This document shows, piece by piece, positions 1-6,368 of a stretch of 20,343 bases of DNA (the first letter of the stretch is position 1; the number at the start of each line of letters is the position of its first letter). The position numbers were made by a program, and so were the translations under genes. The notes below the pieces were generated by a model. The model was not told the DNA's origin. It ran no database searches and worked only from the letters and a program-made list of their open reading frames with translations. Source of the stretch: Acidobacteriota bacterium (GTDB taxonomy: Bacteria > Acidobacteriota > Vicinamibacteria > Vicinamibacterales > UBA8438); NCBI GenBank assembly GCA_005778315.1, contig SXOW01000470.1, positions 1 through 20,343 of the forward strand, written 5' to 3'.

Positions 1-979
1 GAAAGTGCCAGACCATCTCACCGGTGTCGGCACGCACGCAGACCAGACTGTTGGCGTAGAGGTTGTTGCCGGGCCGATGCCCGCCATACATGTCGTTGCT
101 GGGCGCGCCGGTAGGCAGATACACGAGGCCGAGCTCCTCGTCGGCGCTCATCATGGTCCACACGTTGGCCATGCCGGAGTATTGCCACGAGTCGTCGAGC
201 CAGGTCTCAACCCCCGGCTCACCCGCCTGTGGAATCGGATTCCACGTCCACTGCAGGTCGCCGGTACGCACGTTGTAGGCGCGCACGTACCCCGGACGCT
301 GCTCTTTCGTCAGTGGATGATCCTCCATGGCCTGCCCCACCACCACCACATCACGCACCACGAGTGGGGGCGACGTGTAGTTGTACTCAATCAGTTCGGT
401 GGTGTCGGCGTACACCCGGAGGTCGACCTTGCCGCCATCCCCGAAATCGGTCACCAGGCGACCGGTCTCGACGTCGGTCGCCAGCAGGTAGGGTGGCCTC
501 ACCGACAGAATGCGCCGCCCACCGCCCCCGGCATCCTCCCAGTAGCCCACACCCCGATTGGCGGCACCGCGCGGCGTCTCGTCCTCGCTCAGGAACGGCA
601 AGTCCTGCACCCACCGCGTCTCGCCCGTCGCCGGATCGAACGCCTCCACGATGCCAAGACCGTTTGACGCGTACAGGACGCCGTCGACCATCAGCGGCGT
701 CGATCGCAGCTGATTGGAATAGCGCAGGTCCGGCCAGCGGGCATGCAGGCTCCCGTCGACCGCGGGTCGCCGCCAGACAACCTCGAGGCGGTTTACGGTC
801 TCTGCATTGATCTGGTCCAGCGGCGCGTAGCGGGTGTACCCGCTGTCACCTCCGTGCACGCGCCACTCACCAGTCGTGCCCTCCTGCGCGCTGGCAGGAG
901 GGGCAAAACAGGCGGCCACCAGCGCCGCCCCACAGGCAACGTAGGCATGACGCCGCCGTCCTCGCAGAAGGGTGTCCAT
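1..979 (-). CDS. PQQ-dependent (quinoprotein glucose dehydrogenase-like) dehydrogenase, 3' end outside window
   Basis: The reading frame is open to the window edge and shows about 326 N-terminal residues. It begins with a basic, hydrophobic signal peptide ending in an ASA|QE-type cleavage site, so the protein should be periplasmic. A cysteine in VAAC makes a lipoprotein a weaker alternative. After that come hallmarks of the membrane glucose dehydrogenase/quinoprotein family: a WRVHGGDSGYTRY start, STPLMVDGVLY, a YTSPPLVV blade, and a VWTMMSADEELGLVYLPTG to YGGHRPGNNLYA stretch. Such enzymes oxidise alcohols or sugars with PQQ and pass electrons to the quinone pool or a cytochrome; the substrate cannot be read here. 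ATG 979 is chosen because AAAGGA lies 8 bases upstream. ATG 1000 is in frame but lacks a comparable site. It lies 87 bases downstream of the NIPSNAP gene on the same strand, so co-transcription is possible. Confidence 0.9.
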   Translation of the reverse strand, partial: MDTLLRGRRRHAYVACGAALVAACFAPPASAQEGTTGEWRVHGGDSGYTRYAPLDQINAETVNRLEVVWRRPAVDGSLHARWPDLRYSNQLRSTPLMVDGVLYASNGLGIVEAFDPATGETRWVQDLPFLSEDETPRGAANRGVGYWEDAGGGGRRILSVRPPYLLATDVETGRLVTDFGDGGKVDLRVYADTTELIEYNYTSPPLVVRDVVVVGQAMEDHPLTKEQRPGYVRAYNVRTGDLQWTWNPIPQAGEPGVETWLDDSWQYSGMANVWTMMSADEELGLVYLPTGAPSNDMYGGHRPGNNLYANSLVCVRADTGEMVWHF

Positions 980-1066
980 CTGTTGCGTCCTTTGGTCCAT
1001 GCCCAGTGGCTGAGCCCCTAGATCACTCGTCCGTCGGGCCCGTAGGACCAGTCTACGAATCCGGTG

Positions 1067-1489
1067 CTACTGCATGGCTGAATACGAGGTCGGCACGAGC
1101 ATCCTCGCGTTGATCTCACCCGCCAGCTTGCGCGCCGGATCGCGCTCGGCGGCGACGATGATGCGCTGAAAATCCGGATCCTCGCCCAGCGTCTTCCACA
1201 TCTCGTCACGCGCTTCGAGCGAGGGGTAGCCGAGCATGTAGACGAAGGTGTCGTCCACATCGGGGCCGTTGGCAGCGGTCCAATACCCGACGTTCTCCAT
1301 ACCGGCCTTCTCGAACATGGCCGCCGTGTGGTCACGGAACCGGTCGGACAACTCGGTGCGCTTCCCCGCCGTCGCCTTGTAGATCCGGAGCTCGTAGACC
1401 TTGGACTGCGCCGCATTCGCCGACAGCCCCCATCCCATTCCGACCACCCCGAACGTCACCCCAACCACTGCCAGAATCTTCCACTTCAT
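1067..1489 (-). CDS. Secreted NIPSNAP-family protein (140 aa)
   Basis: A signal peptide (MKWKILAVVGVTFGVVGMGW..., cleaved near ANA|AQ) precedes a single NIPSNAP domain. Recognisable parts are KVYELRIYKATAGKR, a middle section with FEKAGMENVGYW, and FVYMLGYPSLEARDEMW followed by a D-P-D-F motif. NIPSNAP domains are dimeric alpha-beta barrel folds with no settled enzymatic role in bacteria, so only family membership is claimed. ATG 1489 is preferred over the in-frame ATG 1495 because AGGAG sits 8 bases before 1489 but only 2 before 1495. The gene ends in TAG. It lies downstream of a good promoter at 1615-1643 and upstream of the quinoprotein gene, and an oxidative or stress-related link between the two is only inference. 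Confidence 0.88.
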   Translation of the reverse strand: MKWKILAVVGVTFGVVGMGWGLSANAAQSKVYELRIYKATAGKRTELSDRFRDHTAAMFEKAGMENVGYWTAANGPDVDDTFVYMLGYPSLEARDEMWKTLGEDPDFQRIIVAAERDPARKLAGEINARMLVPTSYSAMQ

Positions 1490-1614
1490 GCTCATCACTC
1501 CTAGTGACCACCGATGGTCCGCGCACCGCCTTGTCAGCCGCGCAACACAATCGAGACGCCTCGCACTCACCGAAAGGCGCACGCGAACCCGTCGCGCACA
1601 CCTCGCGTAAGCGC

Positions 1615-1643
1615 ATTGCAAACCCTTCCCCCCTCCCTGTCAA
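1615..1643 (-). promoter_or_regulatory. Sigma70-like promoter for the NIPSNAP/quinoprotein genes
   Basis: Read on the minus strand there is a perfect TTGACA (1643-1638), a 17-base spacer and TGCAAT (1620-1615). This would start transcription near 1608 and give a 5' leader of about 120 bases before ATG 1489. The -35 box and spacer match consensus exactly, while the -10 box matches 4 of 6. Confidence 0.55.
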
Positions 1644-1695
1644 GCCACCCGACTGACAAACCAACCCACAAGGCGCGCGCCAATGCCCGCCCTGT

Positions 1696-1765
1696 GGACG
1701 CGGAGCGGGGCCTCAGAGGCCCCCGCGCAGCGTCCGCGGGGGGTCCCCCCCGGGGGCGAAGCCCC
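1696..1765. repeat. GC-rich hairpin cluster upstream of the ABC exporter
   Basis: The 298-base divergent gap 1490-1787 holds the promoter above and this block. The first hairpin is long. GGACGC (1696-1701) pairs with GCGTCC (1730-1735), and inside it GGGGCCT (1707-1713) pairs with AGGCCCC (1717-1723) across a CAG loop. It is followed by a G6-T-C7 palindrome (1738-1751) and by GGGGC-GAA-GCCCC (1753-1765). No T-run follows, so a simple intrinsic terminator is unlikely. A repeated intergenic element, an attenuator or a structural boundary are all possible. Confidence 0.6.
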
Positions 1766-1773
1766 GTCTAAGA

Positions 1774-1779
1774 TAGAAT
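1774..1779 (+). promoter_or_regulatory. Possible -10 element for a leaderless ABC transporter mRNA
   Basis: TAGAAT lies with 8 bases between it and ATG 1788, the spacing expected if transcription starts at or next to the start codon. No Shine-Dalgarno sequence precedes this ATG, which fits leaderless translation. No convincing -35 box is seen, and the preceding bases form the GC hairpins. Confidence 0.35.
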
Positions 1780-1787
1780 CGCCCGGC

Positions 1788-2708
1788 ATGAGCCCAGGCC
1801 CCGTGATTCGGGTATCCGGTATTCGGAAGAGTTACGGGAAGACGCTCGCGGTCGACGACGTCTCGTTTGAGGTTCCACCCGGACAGATTTTCGGACTGAT
1901 TGGTCCCAACGGAGCGGGCAAGACCACGACCATGGAGTGCGTCGAGGGTCTACGGCAGCCGGACCGCGGCACAATCGAGGTGTTCGGCCTGGACCCGATT
2001 CGGGGTGCGCAGGCCCTGCAGCGCCGCCTTGGTGTCCAGCTCCAGGAGGCCCACCTCCAAAAACGTATCAAGGTCTGGGAGGCCGTCGACTTGTGGGCGT
2101 CGCTCTTTGACACCACGGTCGATGCCGCCGCCCTGCTCGATCAGCTTGGACTCACCGAGAAACGCAACGCCTGGTTCATGACGCTGTCCGGTGGACAAAA
2201 GCAACGGCTGTTCATCGCCCTCGCGCTGATCAACGACCCCGAGCTGGTCTTCCTCGACGAGTTGACGACCGGGCTCGACCCCCAGGCCAGACACACCATC
2301 TGGGACCTCGTCCGCGAGATTCCGGCCCGTGGGAAGACCGTCTTTCTCACCACGCACCTCATGGAGGAGGCCGAGCGGTTGTGCGACCATGTTGCGATCA
2401 TCGACCACGGACGCATCATCGACCACGACACACCGGCCGGCCTCGTCGCCCGACACTGCCCCGAGCGTTCGGTCCTGGTCTCCACCACCCATCCCGATGC
2501 GGCATCACGATTCCGCGCGCTGTCTTCCGTCGACCGCGTCACCTCGGTCGATGATCAGCTGACGATCCGGGGGCACGGGCCTGACCTCGTCACGGAGACG
2601 ATTCACTGCTTGTCGGAACACGGTATGCGGGTCACGGCATTCCGCACCGAGGAGCCGACGCTCGAAGATGTCTTCCTCACGTTGACCGGTCGGTCGGTCC
2701 GACAATGA
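1788..2708 (+). CDS. ABC transporter ATP-binding protein (DrrA/NatA-like, 306 aa)
   Basis: This is the ATPase that powers the membrane export partner encoded directly downstream. All ABC landmarks are present: Walker A GPNGAGKTT at residues 39-47, signature LSGGQ at 133-137, Walker B LVFLDE at 153-158, D-loop GLDP at 162-165, and switch His190 in TTHLMEEAE. The C-terminal 100 residues match the accessory domain of DrrA-type exporters, with the typical EEPTLEDVFLTLTG ending. ATG 1788 fits the family start; a longer frame back to 1683 would add GC-rich sequence encoded by the hairpin cluster and is rejected. Its last codons overlap the permease start (ATGA), implying translational coupling. Family members export drugs, lipids or ions, and the substrate is unknown here. 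Confidence 0.93.
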   Translation: MSPGPVIRVSGIRKSYGKTLAVDDVSFEVPPGQIFGLIGPNGAGKTTTMECVEGLRQPDRGTIEVFGLDPIRGAQALQRRLGVQLQEAHLQKRIKVWEAVDLWASLFDTTVDAAALLDQLGLTEKRNAWFMTLSGGQKQRLFIALALINDPELVFLDELTTGLDPQARHTIWDLVREIPARGKTVFLTTHLMEEAERLCDHVAIIDHGRIIDHDTPAGLVARHCPERSVLVSTTHPDAASRFRALSSVDRVTSVDDQLTIRGHGPDLVTETIHCLSEHGMRVTAFRTEEPTLEDVFLTLTGRSVRQ

Positions 2709-3478
2709 CCGCGATGCCAGGACTGGCGTCCCTGCGCAATCTCGCCAAGCTGACCTGGCTGGAGATCAAGATCTTCGCGCGTGAGCCGATGGGCCTCATC
2801 GGCAGCGTGGCGATTCCGGTCGGCATCTTTGTGGTGCTCGGCCGCACTGTGGGCTCCCGGTTGGGCGACATGACCTCCGGTGTCGCGTCCCAGCTCCGCG
2901 TCGGCCTCCCGGTGTTCGCCGCCATTTTCCTCGCGATCAATACCGTGCTCTCCCTCGTCGCCATCGTTGCGATCTACCGAGAAGGCGGCATTCTGAAGCG
3001 GCTGCGATCGACCCCGCTCTCGCCGATTACCATCCTGGTCGCGCATGTGCTGGTCAAGCTGTTGTTCACGGCGGTCACGGTCACCGTCATGGTGCTCGCC
3101 GGACGCCGCTACTATCCCGCCGGAGCGGATGTTCCGCTCGTGTCCTTCACGCTCGCGTTGTTGCTCAGCACGTGGAGCATCCTGTCGCTCGGGTTCATCA
3201 TCGCGAGCCTCGTACGCACGGCACGCTTCGCCCCGCCAGTGGGCAGCCTGATCCTGTACAGCATGCTGCCATTCTGCGGACTGTTCCGTCCGATCGAGGA
3301 CTTCCCCGCCGGCCTCCAGGTGGTCGCGAGGGCGCTTCCGTTGACGCCCGCGGTGTCACTGCTGTCCGGAATCTGGCAAGGCCACCCGTGGACGGCCCAC
3401 CTGGGCGACGTCGCGGCGCTGGTGGCGGTGTTTGGTGTGTGCACGCTCATCGCGTCGCGTGTGTTCAGGTGGGAGTGA
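2705..3478 (+). CDS. ABC-2 type permease (257 aa)
   Basis: This is the membrane half of the exporter, coupled to the ATPase by a 4-base ATGA overlap. The size and about six hydrophobic segments fit ABC-2 permeases. The segments lie near residues 30-48, 68-92, 108-132, 146-170, 178-195 and 234-252. The family motif REGGILKRLRSTPLSP at 92-107 and the late section FRPIEDFPAGLQ...LPLTPAVSLL at 194-220 are conserved features of DrrB/NodJ-like permeases. The protein should sit in the inner membrane as a dimer with the ATPase. Cargo cannot be inferred. The DUF1326 gene begins only 7 bases downstream, so all three are probably one transcript. Confidence 0.92.
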   Translation: MTAMPGLASLRNLAKLTWLEIKIFAREPMGLIGSVAIPVGIFVVLGRTVGSRLGDMTSGVASQLRVGLPVFAAIFLAINTVLSLVAIVAIYREGGILKRLRSTPLSPITILVAHVLVKLLFTAVTVTVMVLAGRRYYPAGADVPLVSFTLALLLSTWSILSLGFIIASLVRTARFAPPVGSLILYSMLPFCGLFRPIEDFPAGLQVVARALPLTPAVSLLSGIWQGHPWTAHLGDVAALVAVFGVCTLIASRVFRWE

Positions 3479-3485
3479 AACGGGG

Positions 3486-4139
3486 ATGATCGTCGACACG
3501 TCCACGTCCGCACCACCGACAGCGACCACGCACGCCTGGCAAGCCAGCGGCCTGATCTTCGAGAACTGCAACTGCGACTTGCTCTGTCCCGGCCACGTGT
3601 CGTTCAAGCAACCCTGTTCACACGAGCGCTGTCGGGGCAACTGGGCCATCCATGTCGAGGCAGGTCAGTTCGGCGAGATCCCGCTGGGGGGACTCAGCGC
3701 GGCGATCGTCTTCGACGCACCGCGGCGCATGTACGAGGGCGGCTGGACACAGGTGTGTTTCATCGACGCGGCCGCCTCGGCGGCACAACGCGGAGCCCTG
3801 GAGAATATTCTGTCTGGCCGGGCGGGGGGACCGTGGGGCATCCTGACCCGTTTCGTCGACACCCGACTGGATACGCAGTATTGCCCTATGCGCTTTGAAG
3901 ACGACGGCCGCGAGAAACGGCTGACGATTCCAACACTGTTCGACACGACCGTGACCGCCATCCGAGGCGCAGACGGCGTGTCAGAGTCGCAGATCCACAA
4001 CCTGCACAACGTCATCCACGGTCCGACCCACACCCTCGCCCGGGGCCGCACCCGCTGTACCCACCCGCAGTTCGATTTCTTCAATGAACGAACGCACGGG
4101 TTGTATTCGCACTTTGCCTGGGCCGGCAGCGGCTCCTGA
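3486..4139 (+). CDS. DUF1326 domain protein (217 aa)
   Basis: The sequence follows the DUF1326 pattern: GLIFENCNCDLLCP near residues 22-35, a W-I-H-V-E-A-G-Q-F-G-E-I-P-L-G-G-L section, then RGALENILSGRAGGPWG and a region with PMRFEDDGREKRL. Cysteines 28, 30, 34, 44 and 49 form a close cluster that suggests metal binding or thiol chemistry, although the family has no established function. There is no signal peptide. ATG 3486 is chosen because GGAG lies 10 bases upstream, inside the end of the permease gene, and because it removes an unlikely out-of-family extension to 3432. It is likely the third gene of the exporter operon and ends before a hairpin. Confidence 0.88.
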   Translation: MIVDTSTSAPPTATTHAWQASGLIFENCNCDLLCPGHVSFKQPCSHERCRGNWAIHVEAGQFGEIPLGGLSAAIVFDAPRRMYEGGWTQVCFIDAAASAAQRGALENILSGRAGGPWGILTRFVDTRLDTQYCPMRFEDDGREKRLTIPTLFDTTVTAIRGADGVSESQIHNLHNVIHGPTHTLARGRTRCTHPQFDFFNERTHGLYSHFAWAGSGS

Positions 4140-4174
4140 CCCTGCTGGGTCCCTCAGTCCACGTCGCGCGGTGT

Positions 4175-4193
4175 CGGAGGCTCACGGCCTCCG
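4175..4193. terminator. Hairpin between convergent genes, possible bidirectional terminator
   Basis: CGGAGGC (4175-4181) and GCCTCCG (4187-4193) form a perfect 7-base-pair stem with a TCACG loop, placed between two convergent stop codons. Only a short ATTT follows on the plus strand and there is no U-tract on the minus strand, so termination is plausible rather than certain. Confidence 0.45.
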
Positions 4194-4205
4194 GATTTGG
4201 GTCAC

Positions 4206-5705
4206 TCACGTACTGGGAATCGTGGCCAGCGGCACCTCACCGGGGACCAACAGTTTGGGCGGCTTGTTCGGCGGATGTCCCATCTGCCGGAGCAGCGTCG
4301 GTGTCTCGTCGTGACCAGGGCGCATGGCGGCGGGCCCGGTCCAGTCGAGCATCGCATCGGCCATGATCTCTTTGTACAGATCGCAGTACGGATCGTCGGC
4401 CAACAGATCACCGTGGTCAGACTGACGCATCCGGCTGGAGTTGTAGGCGTGGTCCATGTCGCCTCCCCCGCACAGGAAGCGATAGTGGCAGTCCTGGCAT
4501 TGAGGCCGTTCGGTCACGGATGTGGACCGGAACCGACGGGCCACCTCCGATTCGAGCCAGAGGTCCTTCAGTGACCTGGTCGCAAGGTCGCCGAGCGACA
4601 GCTCGGGGTGTTGGGTCAATGCCGGCGACGGAAAGACCTGCCCGTTCGTATAGAGGCACAGCGACGACCAGCAGTGATTCGCCAAATCGTACTTGAGGCC
4701 CGGAGCACCGTCGATACGGGCCTTCCAGGATTCATAGGTGAAGAACGTGACGCCCGCCTCCTTCGCCGCCGCCTTGATCCTGTGGTACCCGGCGCTCACC
4801 TGTTCGACCGACGGCGTCAAATTGGCGTCCTGCCCCGGTTGGATGGCGCGGCCACGCTGAAATGGCCACAACACGTGCAGGCGCGTCACCCCGAGTGCCT
4901 TGAGCAGCCCCGGCATCTGGTCCGCGTAGGACGCGTTCGCCCCATTGATGGCCATGGTCACCGTGACTCCGCAGCCGGTGTCCAGCGCATTTCGGATGCC
5001 GCGCACGGCGCCCGCGAAGGTGCCGCTCCCTCGGATCGGGTCGTTGACCTCCGCGGTGGGACCGTCGAGACTGATTCTCAGTTCCAGGCGACTCGATCCG
5101 ACCTTTTTCAGTCGCGCCAGGCGTTCTCCAGTCAGACGGGTGCCGTTGGTCAGCGTGGTCACCGAGCGTGCCGGGTCTTGGAGAATCAAGTCATACAGGT
5201 CGAACAGATCGTCCCGAAAAAAGGGCTCACCGCCCGTGAAGCCGATCATCTCCGCGCCCAACGCCAAGGCCTGCTCCACCGCGTCTCGGACCCGCGCCGG
5301 TGGCAGCCCGTGGCCGCCGGCCGGAGACGAGCTGACCAAGCAGTGCTCGCAGGTCAGATTGCAAAAGTCGTTGATCTGAATCCAGAACTCCTCGAGTCTC
5401 GTGAGCTGCAGCACCGACGCACGACCCGGATATCTCTGAGGCGCAACCGGGGCGAGGTCGAGGACCCGCGCCTTGATCGCATCGGCGAGGAAGGCCGCGA
5501 GGTCCTCCGGCGCCGATCCGCCCCGGGCATCCCGCATGACCGCTTCCACGGTAATCGGTGCGTCGAGACTCCGGAGCAGTCGGGCTCCGAACGCGTTCGT
5601 TGCAATCCAGTTCGGGCCGGAGGACTCGATGGCGAAATGGGCGCCGCCGTGCTCCTCGAAGTGCAGGCGCCGCGGATAGAGGGTCTGGTTCGGGGACAAC
5701 GTCAT
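4206..5705 (-). CDS. Radical SAM/SPASM enzyme with N-terminal PqqD-like (RRE) domain (499 aa)
   Basis: Residues about 8-85 have the size and hydrophobic pattern of a PqqD-like peptide-recognition domain. Next comes a radical SAM core with the CNLTCEHC cluster motif (Cys115, 119, 122) and TGGEP at 157-161, which bind the 4Fe-4S cluster and S-adenosylmethionine. The C-terminal SPASM region carries Cys345, 350, 403, 406, 412 and 441 for auxiliary clusters. This architecture is typical of maturases that modify ribosomally made peptides, like PqqE and MftC. A further tail of about 45 residues rich in Pro follows. ATG 5705 is preferred because homology begins there; ATG 5738 is in frame and also possible. 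No Shine-Dalgarno sequence is clear for either. The gene is divergent from the GMC/epimerase genes, and no known precursor gene is adjacent. Confidence 0.88.
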   Translation of the reverse strand: MTLSPNQTLYPRRLHFEEHGGAHFAIESSGPNWIATNAFGARLLRSLDAPITVEAVMRDARGGSAPEDLAAFLADAIKARVLDLAPVAPQRYPGRASVLQLTRLEEFWIQINDFCNLTCEHCLVSSSPAGGHGLPPARVRDAVEQALALGAEMIGFTGGEPFFRDDLFDLYDLILQDPARSVTTLTNGTRLTGERLARLKKVGSSRLELRISLDGPTAEVNDPIRGSGTFAGAVRGIRNALDTGCGVTVTMAINGANASYADQMPGLLKALGVTRLHVLWPFQRGRAIQPGQDANLTPSVEQVSAGYHRIKAAAKEAGVTFFTYESWKARIDGAPGLKYDLANHCWSSLCLYTNGQVFPSPALTQHPELSLGDLATRSLKDLWLESEVARRFRSTSVTERPQCQDCHYRFLCGGGDMDHAYNSSRMRQSDHGDLLADDPYCDLYKEIMADAMLDWTGPAAMRPGHDETPTLLRQMGHPPNKPPKLLVPGEVPLATIPST

Positions 5706-5780
5706 ATGAGGGTTGCGTGGCCTATTCAGAGGAACCATCCATCTCGTTCAACGCGTTCGTACCCGCCGCGGTAGGCAGGT

Positions 5781-5796
5781 TGGCCGAATCCGGCCA
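5781..5796. promoter_or_regulatory. Palindrome in the divergent radical SAM / GMC control region
   Basis: TGGCCG-AATC-CGGCCA is a perfect 6-base inverted repeat in the 261-base gap between the divergent genes. On the plus strand it is followed by TACAAT (5807-5812), a good -10-like box, so the palindrome would cover the -35 position of a promoter firing toward the 119-residue gene. This is a plausible operator. The rest of the gap shows nothing but the candidate short ORFs described in the findings. Confidence 0.4.
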
Positions 5797-5966
5797 CTAT
5801 CAGCGTTACAATGCCCAGTTGAGGTCGTGAGCCCGAGCCGTGACCAAGGCTCCGCCAGTGCGACGCCGCCCCCGCAAGACGAGGGACGTGGGGTGCATTC
5901 GCGGACGTGAGCGGGTCACAGCCGGCCGAATTAGCCGTGCGTAGCGTGCGTTGAGGACTTCCATCG

Positions 5967-6326
5967 GTGGCATTCCAGGCGACCATTTCCGCCTTGACCG
6001 GCGCTCTCGTGCGGGACCTGGGCGGTGACGCGCTCCCAGACGCATCAAGCAAGCGCGAGGCCGTGAGCGCCTTTGTCCGCAGCCAGTGTGAGGGTGTGCC
6101 GGACTACCTGCGCCTCCCCGTCAAGATCGCCGCGGTGCTATTTGATTATTCAGCGGTGCTCGTCGCCGGGCGACCGTTTCACAACCTACCACACGACAAG
6201 CAGATCAGACACATTCACGCCTGGCGCAACTCAAACCTGTTGCCCAGGCAGACCCTCATGCGGTTCTTTGAGACGCTGATCCTCATGGGCTGGTACTCGG
6301 AACGCTACCCCACAGAACAGCCCTGA
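5967..6326 (+). CDS. Small protein resembling the N-terminal region of long-chain alcohol oxidases (119 aa)
   Basis: The first half is a short helical stretch. The second half, LPVKIAAVLFDYSAVLVAGRPF...LPHDKQIRHIHAWRNSNLLPRQTLMRFFETLILMGWYSE, has the pattern that precedes the FAD domain in fatty-alcohol-oxidase-type GMC proteins: a hydrophobic helix, then F-x-x-L-x, W, an arginine-rich turn and a YYS/WYS ending. It may be a small partner subunit or the detached N-terminal domain of the downstream GMC protein. GTG 5967 is used, with TGAGGA 10 bases upstream. The TGA stop is in the same frame as the GMC start 42 bases later, with no other stop between. The homology is recalled from pattern, not searched. 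Confidence 0.7.
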   Translation: MAFQATISALTGALVRDLGGDALPDASSKREAVSAFVRSQCEGVPDYLRLPVKIAAVLFDYSAVLVAGRPFHNLPHDKQIRHIHAWRNSNLLPRQTLMRFFETLILMGWYSERYPTEQP

Positions 6327-6368
6327 CAGGCGTGCCGCGTCCAAAGTGCCTCAACCGGCCAAATCCAC

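Noticed and set aside
4608..5774. Long plus-strand ORF opposite the radical SAM gene.
   Set aside because: It has no family resemblance and an arginine-rich composition, as expected from an antisense shadow of a GC-rich gene. The radical SAM motifs lie on the other strand.
6324..6326. Selenocysteine at the TGA between the small ORF and the GMC gene.
   Set aside because: No SECIS-like hairpin is evident just downstream and selenocysteine is not known at this position in the family.
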